DNA of 64,000 nt from Winogradskya humida (GTDB taxonomy: Bacteria > Actinomycetota > Actinomycetes > Mycobacteriales > Micromonosporaceae), in NCBI RefSeq assembly GCF_016862215.1, contig NZ_BOMN01000086.1, forward strand, positions 152,163 to 216,162. The letters are read 5' to 3'. Below the pieces are notes generated by a model. That model had not been told where the DNA came from. It saw only the letters and a program-made list of their open reading frames with translations, and ran no database searches. Made by a program: the position numbers and the translations under genes. Each line of letters begins with the position of its first letter. Positions within the stretch are counted from its first letter, which is position 1. Shown in pieces: positions 16,640 through 24,940 of this stretch.

Positions 16640-17869
16640 TTATTTGTGCTCCATGCTCGGGTTGACCACCTCGCGGATGATCAGCTGGACGGCGGCCACC
16701 ATCGGGATGGCGACCAGCGCCCCGATGACACCGAAGAGCCCCACACCCAGCAGCGCCGCGGTCACCGCCGCCACGTCGCTGACCTTCACCGAGCGCCGCA
16801 TCACGTTCGGGTAGATCAGGTAGTTCTCGATCTGCTGGTAAACAATGAAGAACACGATGCAGATGATCCCGGTGGTCAGCGAGTCAGCCAGCCCGATCAG
16901 ACTGACGATCACCGCCCCCAGCGTCGCCCCGATCTGCGGGATCAGATCACAGATCGCAATCACCACAGCCAGCGCAAACGGGTACGCCAGCCCGACCACC
17001 ATCGCGAACACCCACGTCGAAATACCCGCCAGCACGGCAATCGACAACGCCCCGACCATGTACGCGCCGACCTTCGTCAGAATCTCGTCGGTCAGCAACC
17101 GCACCCGATCCCGCCGCGACGCGGGCACCAGGGCATACCCGGCATTCTTGATCCGCTCGAAAGCCGCCATAAAATAGATCGTCAGCACGATCACGGTCAG
17201 CACATTGAAAATCGTCCCGAACACCAGCTTGGCCCCGCCGACCACCCCGCCGAGCGCATTGGTGACGGTCCCGGCGTTGACCGCGCTCTGCACTTTCTCC
17301 AGAATGTCGTACCGCTGGACCAGCTCACTCACGGTCTCATTGCGCTGCAGACTCGCAATGAAGTCCGGAACGTTCTCCACCAGCTGCCCGGTCTGCGTGA
17401 CCAGCGGCGGAATCAGCGCCACCACGCCACCGCACAGCAACAACACCACCGCGAGAGCCATCACGGTAACGGCCAGCCCGCGCGGCAATCCCCATTTCCG
17501 TAACCGCATGACCGCCGGATTCAACCCGATCGCCAGGAACAACGCGATAAAGATCAGGACAAGGATCGACGCGGCATTCCGGAGCCCGAGAAATATGCCG
17601 TACGCGACGATCACGCCCAACCCGCCGGTCAGGCCGATCAGGAACGGGTTCCGCCGGTTGAGCGGCGGCCCGGGCGCCCCGAACTGCCCACTGGCCTCGG
17701 CCCGCGCCACAGCGTCCACCCGCTTCGTCCGCTTCTCCGCCTGCCTCGGCACCCGCTCACGCCCCGGCTCGCTCTGCTCGGGTGTGATCGGGGTGGGACC
17801 TGCCGGGATCGGCGACGGCACAGGGTCGTCGGCCGGCACCTCGGCGGGGCGGGGCTCGTCGGCCGTCAC
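16640..17869 (-). CDS. AI-2E family transporter
   Basis: This 409-residue membrane protein of the AI-2E (UPF0118/PerM) family has a Pro-rich cytoplasmic N-terminus of about 70 residues, then paired helices (LIGLTGGLGVIVAYGIFLGL, ILVLIFIALFLAIGLNPAV). A periplasmic-like amphipathic segment follows (ENVPDFIASLQRNETVSELV), then the conserved GALSIAVLAG..., PFALAVVIAICDLIPQIGA and YQQIENYLIYPNVMRRSVKV motifs. Members export small molecules such as AI-2 or act in Na+/H+ exchange; the substrate here is unknown. GTG 17869 follows GGAGG by six bases. It converges on the ABC permease gene with six bases between them. Confidence 0.93.
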   Translation of the reverse strand: MTADEPRPAEVPADDPVPSPIPAGPTPITPEQSEPGRERVPRQAEKRTKRVDAVARAEASGQFGAPGPPLNRRNPFLIGLTGGLGVIVAYGIFLGLRNAASILVLIFIALFLAIGLNPAVMRLRKWGLPRGLAVTVMALAVVLLLCGGVVALIPPLVTQTGQLVENVPDFIASLQRNETVSELVQRYDILEKVQSAVNAGTVTNALGGVVGGAKLVFGTIFNVLTVIVLTIYFMAAFERIKNAGYALVPASRRDRVRLLTDEILTKVGAYMVGALSIAVLAGISTWVFAMVVGLAYPFALAVVIAICDLIPQIGATLGAVIVSLIGLADSLTTGIICIVFFIVYQQIENYLIYPNVMRRSVKVSDVAAVTAALLGVGLFGVIGALVAIPMVAAVQLIIREVVNPSMEHK

Positions 17870-18064
17870 GGTCTACCTCCACGGGAGAAAAGGGGAGGTC
17901 ACCCATGGCGGCGACCGACACCCCGGCGGCAATGTATCGAGCCCACGCACCCCCTCGCCACCCGGCAGGACGTCCCGCGGTGCCGACGCTGAACGGACGG
18001 GCCACCGCGCGGGCGGAGCTTCGCCGAACCGGAGCGGGTGGGGGGAATCCGTGCGGGAACGGCG

Positions 18065-18093
18065 GCGGCCCGGGGCGTGGTGCCCTGGGCCGC
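18065..18093 (-). terminator. Hairpin terminator after the FilP-position gene
   Basis: Arms GCGGCCCGGGGC (18065-18076) and 18082-18093 pair with one mismatch around a five-base loop, 27 bases past the stop at 18120. There is no T-run. Confidence 0.5.
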
Positions 18094-18119
18094 TGCGGTG
18101 ATGCTGTGGAGCGAGAAGA

Positions 18120-19619
18120 TCAGTCGGCGTCGACGCCCACCCGGGTGGGGCCCGGGCGTGCGGTCACCTTGGCGGATGCGGTGACCTTGGCGGGGTTGGC
18201 GTCGGGCTTGTCCGGCTGCGCCGGGGCGGACTGCGGTGCTACCGGAGCGGTCCCGGTGGCGGTGGCAGGGGTCCCGGTGGTGGCGGGGGTGCTGTCCGCG
18301 CCGCTGGCGACCTTGGTCGCCACGGGAGCGATGGTGGCGGCCGGGGGTGCTTCGTCCTCGTCGTCATCGTCGTCGTCCGGGGAGGCGGCTGCGGCGAGGA
18401 CGGCGGCGGCGGCGAGCTCGGCGACTCGTTTGGCTTCTTTTTGGACCTGGCGGCGGACTTCGGTGGCTCGGCGTTCGGCGGCTTCGCCGGCGGCCTTGGC
18501 GGTTTCGACGTGTTTGAGGGCGGCTTCGAGTTCGAGTTTGACCTCGGCCAGGCGCTTTACGGAGCGCTCGGCTTCCTGTTCGGCTTGAGCGGAGCGTTCG
18601 GTGGCCGCGGAGGCCTTCTTCTCGGCTTCGGTGACCTTGGCCTGGGCGGCTTCGAGGTCTCGGGCGAGGCCGGCGATCTTGTCCTGTTGGGCGGCGATGT
18701 CCTTGCGGATGGCGGTGGCCTGCTCGTCGGAGCGGCGGAGGACTTCTTCGGCGTATTTGTCGGCTTCGCTGCGGAGGTCGGCGCACTGTTTTTCGACGCC
18801 GGTTCGCATCTGGCCGAGCTCTTGGACGACCTCTTGGCGGCGCTGGCCTACTTCGCGTTCGACTGCGGCCTTGGCGTCGGTCTTCTCGCGGTCGGCGTCG
18901 GCGCGCAGCTTGGCGATTTCCTGCTGGGTCTTGTCGCGCAGGCCCTTGATCTCCTGGTCCGCCTGGAGCCGGGTGGACTTGGCGTAGCCGTCCGCTTCGG
19001 CGCGGGTCTTCTGAACCTCCTGGGCCGTGCGCTCCGTGAGCTGCTGGGCCTCGGTGCGGGTGCGGGTCAGGGTGGCCTCGGCTTCGGCGCGCATCTGCTC
19101 GGCGGACTGGCGGGTCGCGGCGAGGGCCTTGTCGGCGGCGGCGCGGCGGGCGACATCGGCTTTTTCCTCGTCGGCGCGGCGGGCGGCGAGGGTGATTTCG
19201 AAGTCGCGGCCGGCGTCGTGGGCGTGGGCCTCGGACTCGGCACGGATGCGCTCGGCTTCGGCCAGACGGGCCTTGATGTCGCCGCTTGCGTCGCTCTTGA
19301 TCTGCGCCGCGACCTCTTCGGCCTTGGCGAGCAGTTCCTCGACCTTGGGGCCGAGGTGCCGGAAGGAGACGTCGGCGCCGAGGCTCGGCTGCCGGCGGGC
19401 CTGGGAGAGCTCCTGCTGCAGCCGGTCGATCTGGCCCATCATGGCCTGGTTCTGCAGCTGGGCGTTGTCCCGCTCGCCGATCAGTGTGGCGATCTCGGTC
19501 TCGGCCCGGGCAACGTACCGCTCGACCTGTTTCTTCTCGTAACCCCGCAGGGCGGTCTCGAAGCTGGGCTCCGGTGGCGTCTCTCCACCGAGACCGAAGA
19601 TTTCCCCGCCGTGCGACAT
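18120..19619 (-). CDS. Long coiled-coil cytoskeletal protein (FilP position)
   Basis: This 499-residue protein is almost entirely heptad-rich coiled coil. An N-terminal DivIVA-like module FETALRGYEKKQVERYV lies at about residues 18-34, a continuous Ala/Glu/Arg/Lys rod spans about 45-400, then an Asp/Glu run (SPDDDDDDEDEAPP) and a Pro/Ala/Thr tail follow. Its position relative to the next coiled coil, mce and thiolase matches the order filP-scy-mce-thiolase that I recall from Streptomyces (SCO5396-SCO5399). A polar-growth scaffold is therefore likely. Unlike FilP as I recall it, it carries the N-terminal LRGY motif. ATG 19619 is chosen; ATG 19628 is possible. Confidence 0.85.
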   Translation of the reverse strand: MSHGGEIFGLGGETPPEPSFETALRGYEKKQVERYVARAETEIATLIGERDNAQLQNQAMMGQIDRLQQELSQARRQPSLGADVSFRHLGPKVEELLAKAEEVAAQIKSDASGDIKARLAEAERIRAESEAHAHDAGRDFEITLAARRADEEKADVARRAAADKALAATRQSAEQMRAEAEATLTRTRTEAQQLTERTAQEVQKTRAEADGYAKSTRLQADQEIKGLRDKTQQEIAKLRADADREKTDAKAAVEREVGQRRQEVVQELGQMRTGVEKQCADLRSEADKYAEEVLRRSDEQATAIRKDIAAQQDKIAGLARDLEAAQAKVTEAEKKASAATERSAQAEQEAERSVKRLAEVKLELEAALKHVETAKAAGEAAERRATEVRRQVQKEAKRVAELAAAAVLAAAASPDDDDDDEDEAPPAATIAPVATKVASGADSTPATTGTPATATGTAPVAPQSAPAQPDKPDANPAKVTASAKVTARPGPTRVGVDAD

Positions 19620-19733
19620 GCTTTCCATCCTCACATACGCATCGTCCCGCGACGTGTCGATACACACCGGCCTGGCGGGGACTGTGCGTCTAGTTGCTTA
19701 TCGTCGTGTGCTCAGGCTACGTGCGAAACGCAA

Positions 19734-19770
19734 TGCGGGCCGTGCCGGATGTTCTCCGGAACGGCCCGCA
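19734..19770 (-). terminator. Hairpin terminator after the Scy-position gene
   Basis: Long arms (TGCGGGCCGT... at 19734-19749 and 19755-19770) pair with a single mismatch around a five-base loop. It lies 85 bases downstream of the stop at 19855. Confidence 0.6.
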
Positions 19771-19838
19771 CACAACGTTTTGCACAGCCGCCCGGTCCTC
19801 TAACCGTTACCCACCCGCCGGGGTGGCGCAACCGGAGA

Positions 19839-19858
19839 CTGAGTGGCGAATGACTCAG
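19839..19858 (-). terminator. Short hairpin overlapping a stop codon
   Basis: CTGAGT and ACTCAG arms flank an eight-base loop; the right arm includes the TGA of the coiled-coil gene. It may assist termination or mRNA 3'-end stability. Confidence 0.3.
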
Positions 19859-21198
19859 CTGCCCTTGGCCGCGACCTCGGGTGCCTCGACGTCCGCGTCG
19901 TCCTCACCGGTGCGCTGCGCCGGTGCCTCGGCGGCCGGGGCCGCAGGGGTGGGCTGAGCTGCGGCGGGCTGGGCGGCGGCGGGTGCGGCTGCGGCGACTG
20001 CCTGGGCTGCCGCGGCGGCGCCGACGGTGGGCACCAGGCCGGAAAGACCGGAGAGCATCTGGCCGAGCTGGTTGGTGACCTGGTCCTTCTGACGGGTGAG
20101 GTCCTCGACCTGACGCTTGGCGGCCTGGGTCGTGATCTCGGCCTCCTGACGCGCGTCGCCGAGCAGTCGCTGCGACTCGCTGCGGGCCTCGGTGACGGTC
20201 TTCTCGGCGAGGGCGCGGGCCTTCTCGACCGTCTCGACGGAGTGCCGCTCGGACTCGAGGCGGCGGTTCTCGGCGCGCTGCTCGATCTCCTTGGCGCGGT
20301 CCTCGGCGGCGCGGGCGCGCTCCTCGGCCTCGGACACCATCTTCTGGGTCGCGTTGACCTGGGAGGCGTGCCGCTCGGATTCCTCGCGCTCGGCCTTCTC
20401 GCGACGCTCGGCGATCTCCATGGCCAGGGCCTGAAGGTCCTTGTCGCGCTTGTCGCGGGAGTCGGTGAGCAGCTTGGTCGCCTCGGCGCGCTTCTCCTCG
20501 GCCTCACGGGCGGCCTTGGCGCGCAGCTGGGTGATCTCCCGCTCGGCGGTTGCCCGCAGCGACGCCACCTCGCGTTCGACGGTCGACTTCAGCTCGGCGA
20601 CCTCGTGCGCGGTGACCGTGCGCAGCTGCTTGGTCTCGCGGTCGGCGTCGGAGCGCAGCGTGTCGGCCTCACGACGTGCCTGCACCCTGTTCTCGGCGGC
20701 CTCGCGCTCGGCGTGCGTGCGCAGCTGCCCCGCGTCGCGCTCGGCGGTCGCCTTCATCGCGGCGGCCTCGGCACGGGCCTTGTCCGTGATCTCACGCGCT
20801 TCGAGCCGAGCTGCGGAGAGGATGCCCTCGGACTCCCGCTTGGCCTCGCTACGGTGGTCGTTCGCCTGTTCCTCGGCCAAGCGCAGGATCTGCTCCACCC
20901 GGGTGCCCAGCCCGGACAGCGTCGGCCGATTGTTCTCCTCGAGGAGCTTGTTGCTGTCGGCCAGCTTCTGCTCGAGGGCGTTCAGGCGCTGCTCGGCCTG
21001 TCGCAGGCGGCGCTGCGCGTCGTTCATCCGCTGCTCGGCCTCGCCGCGGGCCTGCTCGGACTGGTTCAGCGCGGCTACCAGCCGGCCTAGGTGCGCGTCG
21101 ACCTGACCGCGGTCATATCCACGCAGGACAACGGTGAAGTCGTGCTGCGAATTCGCGGTTTCGAAGAAGGCGAGATTGGCATCCTGCTGCTGGGGCAT
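19855..21198 (-). CDS. Long coiled-coil protein with DivIVA-like N-terminus (Scy position)
   Basis: This 447-residue protein starts at MPQQQDANLAFF. The module FTVVLRGYDRGQVDAHLGR at about residues 20-38 is the DivIVA/Scy-type membrane-proximal motif. It is followed by a rod of about 330 residues with repeating AEREA/RAEA heptads and an Ala/Pro-rich tail. It sits where scy lies in Streptomyces, next to mce and thiolase, although Scy is about three times longer. The likely role is organising tip growth with the adjacent FilP-position protein. ATG 21198 is chosen; the frame reaches 21348 but that stretch is non-coding in character. The 279 bases upstream, to mce, hold no other gene. Confidence 0.87.
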   Translation of the reverse strand: MPQQQDANLAFFETANSQHDFTVVLRGYDRGQVDAHLGRLVAALNQSEQARGEAEQRMNDAQRRLRQAEQRLNALEQKLADSNKLLEENNRPTLSGLGTRVEQILRLAEEQANDHRSEAKRESEGILSAARLEAREITDKARAEAAAMKATAERDAGQLRTHAEREAAENRVQARREADTLRSDADRETKQLRTVTAHEVAELKSTVEREVASLRATAEREITQLRAKAAREAEEKRAEATKLLTDSRDKRDKDLQALAMEIAERREKAEREESERHASQVNATQKMVSEAEERARAAEDRAKEIEQRAENRRLESERHSVETVEKARALAEKTVTEARSESQRLLGDARQEAEITTQAAKRQVEDLTRQKDQVTNQLGQMLSGLSGLVPTVGAAAAAQAVAAAAPAAAQPAAAQPTPAAPAAEAPAQRTGEDDADVEAPEVAAKGS

Positions 21199-21477
21199 TG
21201 CGACATACTGGCAGACCCCCCAGGGGGCAACGCAAGAGCGTACGGGCCGGGTATTCCGGCCTAAGATCACCTTCGTCCTGGTCGCCGAGGGCCGATGTCG
21301 GCCGTTCGGCCAGCGCTCACGAAGGGCGTCCGCACGCTGTGCCTGCACCGCTACCTGCTGTGCAGGCCAGGCGCCGGAGATCGTCTCACAGGGTTGCCCC
21401 GGGCCGCTCCTCGATGGTCCCGATCCTGCCAGTCCGGAGCGGCGACGTCAGGATGTTTCACCCTTAAGGGGGATGAA

Positions 21478-21909
21478 TCAGGCCGGTTCGACCAGTTCGA
21501 CGAGTACGCCGCCTGCGTCCTTGGGGTGCACGAAGTTGATGCGTGACCCCGCTGTGCCCCGCCGAGGGCTTTCATACAGAAGGCGCAAACCCCGGGCCCG
21601 CAGCGCGTCGCTCGCGGCTTCAACATCCTTCACTGTGTACGCCAATTGCTGGAGCCCCGGCCCGTTGCGATCGAGGAACTTCGCGATCGCCGAGTCGGGT
21701 CGTAGTGGCGCGAGTAACTGGATCCGCGCCCCGGTGCCGTCCGGGTCGGTGGCGATCATGGCTTCGCGGACGCCCTGCTCCTCGTTGCGTTCCTCGTGCA
21801 CGCAGTGCATGCCGAACGTCTCGGAGTAGAAGGCCAGCGCTTCGTCCAGGTCGGCCACGGCGATCCCGACGTGATCGACGCGTAGTAGTCCGACCTCGGG
21901 CAGTTGCAT
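21478..21909 (-). CDS. mce: Methylmalonyl-CoA epimerase
   Basis: The enzyme interconverts the (R) and (S) epimers of methylmalonyl-CoA, linking propionyl-CoA carboxylase and the B12 mutase. It is a 143-residue VOC-fold protein with the metal His in LRVDHVGIAVADL, Gln in RIQLLAPL and the C-terminal Glu in GVLVELVEP. ATG 21909 gives the usual length; in-frame starts at 21948 and 22002 would add an N-terminal extension (SLPELSRGGKP). That extension and the first codons lie in a 32-base block also present inside the FAD monooxygenase gene. It is divergent from thiolase and meaB, with which it forms a conserved actinobacterial neighbourhood. Confidence 0.93.
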   Translation of the reverse strand: MQLPEVGLLRVDHVGIAVADLDEALAFYSETFGMHCVHEERNEEQGVREAMIATDPDGTGARIQLLAPLRPDSAIAKFLDRNGPGLQQLAYTVKDVEAASDALRARGLRLLYESPRRGTAGSRINFVHPKDAGGVLVELVEPA

Positions 21910-21927
21910 CGGTTTTCCGCCGCGGGA
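21896..21927 (-). repeat. 32-bp block shared with 25500-25531
   Basis: On the minus strand this block matches the plus strand at 25500-25531 with one mismatch in 32. It spans the mce start and encodes the same peptide, SRGGKPMQLPE, in both genes. Confidence 0.85.
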
Positions 21928-22095
21928 AAGCTCGGGCAAGGAGTCCATGTCGGAGAGTGTGACATTGTGACTGTGCCGTCCGCTGCGTGACTTATCAGAC
22001 ATCCAGCTACGCTGACCTTAACCTTCGTTCAGCCCGATGGGCGTGACCCGACGGAAGTGACCCGTCGGAAGAAGAGAAGAAGACTGGAGCCCCTC

Positions 22096-23286
22096 GTGAC
22101 CAGCTCGGTGATTGTCAGCGGCGCCCGTACCCCCATGGGTCGTCTTCTCGGCAACCTCAAGAACGTCTCGGCCACGGCGCTGGGCGGCCACGCCATCGCC
22201 GCGGCTCTGCAGCGCGGCGGGGTCGCACCGGAGCAGGTGCAGTACGTGATCATGGGGCAGGTGCTGCAGGCGGGCACCGGCCAGATCACCGCCCGGCAGG
22301 CCGCGGTCGCCGCCGGGATCCCGATGAGCACGCCCGCGGTCACCGTCAACAAGGTGTGCCTCTCCGGGCTCGACGCGATCGCGCTGGCCGACCAGCTGAT
22401 CCGGGCCGGCGAGTTCGACATCGTGGTGGCCGGTGGCATGGAGTCGATGACCAACGCGCCGCACCTGATGCTCGGTCAGCGCCAGGGCAAGAAGTACGGC
22501 GACATCCTCGTCCGGGACCACACCGCGTTCGACGGCCTGATGGATCCGTGGGCGGGCATCTCCATGGGCGAGTCGACCGAGACCAGCGGCAGGGACCTCG
22601 GCATCACCCGCACCGAGCAGGACGCGTTCGCGGCGCTCAGTCACCAGCGGGCGGCCGCCGCGCAGCGCGAGGGGCGGTTCGCGGACGAGATCGTGGCGGT
22701 CCCGGCCGGGCTGCGTAACAGTGACAAGGTGATCGACACCGACGAGGGCGTACGCCCCGACGCGACCACCGAGTCGCTCGGTGACCTGCGCCCGGCGTTC
22801 GCCAAGGACGGCACCATCACCGCGGGCAGCGCGTCACCGATCTCCGACGGCGCGGCCGCTGTCGTGGTGATGAGCCGCGCGAAGGCCGAGGAGCTGGGGC
22901 TGACCTGGCTCGCGGAGATCGGCGCGCACGGCAATGTCGCGGGCCCGGACAACTCGCTGCAGGCGCAGCCCGCCAACGCGATCCGGCACGCGCTCGGCAA
23001 GGCCGGCCTCGGCGTCGACGACCTCGACCTGATCGAGATGAACGAGGCGTTCGCGCAGGTGGTCATCCACTCGATGCGCGAGCTCAAGGTGAACGAGGAC
23101 ATCGTCAACGTCAACGGCGGGGCGATCGCGCTGGGCCACCCGATCGGGATGTCCGGCGCCCGCCTGGTGCTCACGCTGGCGATGGAGCTCAAGCGCCGCG
23201 GCGGCGGCACGGGCGCGGCTGCCCTGTGCGGCGGCGGCGGCCAGGGCGATGCCCTGATCATCAAGGTGCCGGGCGAGGGCCAGTGA
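22096..23286 (+). CDS. Acetyl-CoA C-acetyltransferase (thiolase)
   Basis: This thiolase condenses two acetyl-CoA molecules to acetoacetyl-CoA or runs the reverse, thiolytic, reaction. It has 396 residues with the nucleophilic Cys in NKVCLSGLDA near residue 88, NEAFAQ, the His in GHPIGMSGAR and the second Cys in AALCGGGGQGDA. All active-site residues are present. GTG 22096 follows GGAG by six bases. Its last codons, LIIKVPGEGQ, result from a 29-base-period duplication that repeats the sequence just past the stop. It overlaps a 20-codon frame that in turn overlaps meaB, so the three form one coupled unit. Confidence 0.95.
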   Translation: MTSSVIVSGARTPMGRLLGNLKNVSATALGGHAIAAALQRGGVAPEQVQYVIMGQVLQAGTGQITARQAAVAAGIPMSTPAVTVNKVCLSGLDAIALADQLIRAGEFDIVVAGGMESMTNAPHLMLGQRQGKKYGDILVRDHTAFDGLMDPWAGISMGESTETSGRDLGITRTEQDAFAALSHQRAAAAQREGRFADEIVAVPAGLRNSDKVIDTDEGVRPDATTESLGDLRPAFAKDGTITAGSASPISDGAAAVVVMSRAKAEELGLTWLAEIGAHGNVAGPDNSLQAQPANAIRHALGKAGLGVDDLDLIEMNEAFAQVVIHSMRELKVNEDIVNVNGGAIALGHPIGMSGARLVLTLAMELKRRGGGTGAAALCGGGGQGDALIIKVPGEGQ

Positions 23287-23301
23287 TCATCAAGGTGCCG
23301 G
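23255..23301. repeat. 18-bp direct repeat at the thiolase 3' end
   Basis: TGATCATCAAGGTGCCGG occurs at 23255-23272 and 23284-23301, a period of 29. The first copy is read as IIKVPG inside thiolase. The second provides the TGA that ends thiolase and a GTG for a following short frame. Confidence 0.85.
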
Positions 23302-23345
23302 CCACCGAGGTTCGGGTCACCGAGGCGCAGGGCAGCGACGAGTGA
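23283..23345 (+). CDS. Possible 20-residue coupling peptide or former thiolase C-terminus
   Basis: GTG 23283 overlaps the thiolase TGA (GTGA), and the frame's own TGA overlaps the meaB GTG (GTGA again). It encodes VIIKVPATEVRVTEAQGSDE. The first residues copy the thiolase end, so it is either the displaced original C-terminus of thiolase or a translated spacer that keeps ribosomes coupled to meaB. It is too short for functional assignment. Confidence 0.3.
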   Translation: MIIKVPATEVRVTEAQGSDE

Positions 23346-24307
23346 AGATGGTCGGCGACGTCCTGACGCTGGTCGCCCGCGCGCGAGAGGGTGACCCGCG
23401 TTCGGTCGCACGGCTGATCAGCATGGTGGAGAACGGCGACCCCCGGCTGCGGGAGGTCGCCGCGGCCCTGGCGCCGTTCGCGGGCCGGGCCCAGGTCGTC
23501 GGGCTGACCGGTTCGCCCGGGGTGGGCAAGTCCACCACCACGAACGAGCTGGTCCGCGCGTTGCGCCGGGCCGGGCGCCGGGTCGGGGTGCTGGCCGTCG
23601 ACCCGTCGAGCCCGTTCACCGGCGGCGCCATCCTCGGCGACCGGATCCGCATGCAGGAGCACACGACCGACCCGGGCGTCTACATCCGCTCGATGTCGAC
23701 CCGGGGCCGGCTCGGCGGGCTCAGCGTGGCGACCCCGCAGGCGGTCCGGGTGCTGGAGGGTGCCGGCTGCGACGTGGTGCTGGTCGAGACGGTCGGCGTG
23801 GGGCAGGCCGAGGTGGAGATCGCCTCGCTCGCCGACACGACCCTGGTGCTGCTCGCGCCGGGGATGGGTGACGCCATCCAGGCGGTCAAGGCCGGCATCC
23901 TGGAGATCGCCGACGTCTTCGTGATCAACAAGGCGGACCGGCCCGGCGCGGACGCCACCTACCGCGACATCCAGGGCATGCTGAGCCTCGGCGAGCGGGA
24001 GCCAGGAGACTGGCGCCCGCAGGTCGTGCGGGCGACGGCGGTCAAGGGCGAGGGTATCGACGAGGTGGTGGCGGCGATCGCCAAGCACCGCGAGTGGCTC
24101 GAGGGCTCCGGCCGGCTGCAGGCCGCGCACGAGAAGCGGGCCGCTGTCGAGGTCGAGGCGATCGCGCTGGCCGCGCTCCGGGCACGGATGGGCGACCTGG
24201 GCGACGGCACCGCGCTGGGCAAGCTCGCTTCGCAGGTCGCCGAGGGCGCGACCGATCCCTACGCGGCGGCCGACGTGCTGCTAGCCGAACTCGGCGAGCG
24301 TCTCTGA
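23342..24307 (+). CDS. meaB: MeaB-type GTPase chaperone of a B12-dependent mutase
   Basis: MeaB/ArgK GTPases load adenosylcobalamin onto acyl-CoA mutases and protect them. The 321 residues show Walker A GSPGVGKST near 53, the switch DPSSPFTGGAILGDR typical of MeaB, VETVGVGQ, the base-specificity NKADRPG and a C-terminal dimerisation helix. GTG 23342 overlaps the preceding TGA; ATG 23348 is an alternative. Its natural client is methylmalonyl-CoA mutase or the IcmA protein at 31242. The 3' end overlaps the convergent PadR gene by 27 bases. Confidence 0.95.
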   Translation: MKMVGDVLTLVARAREGDPRSVARLISMVENGDPRLREVAAALAPFAGRAQVVGLTGSPGVGKSTTTNELVRALRRAGRRVGVLAVDPSSPFTGGAILGDRIRMQEHTTDPGVYIRSMSTRGRLGGLSVATPQAVRVLEGAGCDVVLVETVGVGQAEVEIASLADTTLVLLAPGMGDAIQAVKAGILEIADVFVINKADRPGADATYRDIQGMLSLGEREPGDWRPQVVRATAVKGEGIDEVVAAIAKHREWLEGSGRLQAAHEKRAAVEVEAIALAALRARMGDLGDGTALGKLASQVAEGATDPYAAADVLLAELGERL

Positions 24308-24877
24308 GATCATCTCGAGGCTCCACGTCAGCCGCCCGGCGCCCAGGTCGTCGACCACCGACGTCAGCCAGGTGATCTCGGCCCGCAGCATCGCCACCCG
24401 GTATTCGTCCTCGATCAGGAAGATGCGGGGCATTCCCGGCGGCGCCTGCGCCTCGATCTCTGCCAGTCGTGCCTGTTGCGCCGCTGTCCGGCGTACCAAC
24501 AAATCCCGCATTTGATCGGGGTCGAGACTGACGGCGAAGGCGAGCGCCGCCGGGAACTCGGGGAACTCCCGGGCCGGCGTGGGGAGCGCCGCGGTCAGCC
24601 AGAGACGCAGCGCCTCGCTGCCCGCTGAAGTGATCTCGTAGACGGTCCGTTCGGGCCGTCCGGCCTCGCGTGCCGTGCCGCCGGGCCGGGCCAGACCGTC
24701 GCGCACCAGCCGGTCCAATGCCTGGTAGACGCTGTTGCGCTGGGCCACGTTGACCAATTGGTCCTGCCCGCGCTCCTTGATCATCTGCTGCATCCGGTAG
24801 GGGTGCATCGGCGCCTCGGACAGCAGCGCCAGCAGCACCATCGCCAGCGGGGCGCGACGCGATGGGGCGGAGGTCAT
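24281..24877 (-). CDS. PadR family transcriptional regulator
   Basis: This 198-residue PadR-type repressor has an N-terminal winged helix (APLAMVLLALLSEAPMHPYRM, then QRNSVYQALDRLVRDGLAR) and the wing ERTVYEITSAGSEALRLWL. The C-terminal four-helix dimerisation domain (about 105-195) has the EDEYRVAMLRAEITWL helix. The gene is divergent from the FAD monooxygenase with 55 bases between. That gap holds overlapping TAGTCAT/ATGACTA repeats, so it probably represses the oxygenase in response to that enzyme's aromatic or drug-like substrate. Confidence 0.93.
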   Translation of the reverse strand: MTSAPSRRAPLAMVLLALLSEAPMHPYRMQQMIKERGQDQLVNVAQRNSVYQALDRLVRDGLARPGGTAREAGRPERTVYEITSAGSEALRLWLTAALPTPAREFPEFPAALAFAVSLDPDQMRDLLVRRTAAQQARLAEIEAQAPPGMPRIFLIEDEYRVAMLRAEITWLTSVVDDLGAGRLTWSLEMISETLAEFG

Positions 24878-24906
24878 GGTCGACAGCCTAAGGGGCTTGC
24901 CGGCTC

Positions 24907-24940
24907 TTAGTCATAAGATGCATAGTCATTACATGACTAA
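24907..24940. promoter_or_regulatory. Putative PadR operator
   Basis: TTAGTCAT at 24907-24914, TAGTCAT at 24923-24929 and the inverted ATGACTAA at 24933-24940 form a perfect inverted repeat TAGTCATTACATGACTA plus an outer half-site. The monooxygenase start codon lies inside it, so binding would block transcription or early translation. Confidence 0.65.

Noticed and set aside
17905..18588. Plus-strand frame with a good AGGGGAGG before its ATG
   Set aside because: After about 50 codons it becomes the complement of the coiled-coil gene and shows no protein-like features; the ribosome site is probably accidental.
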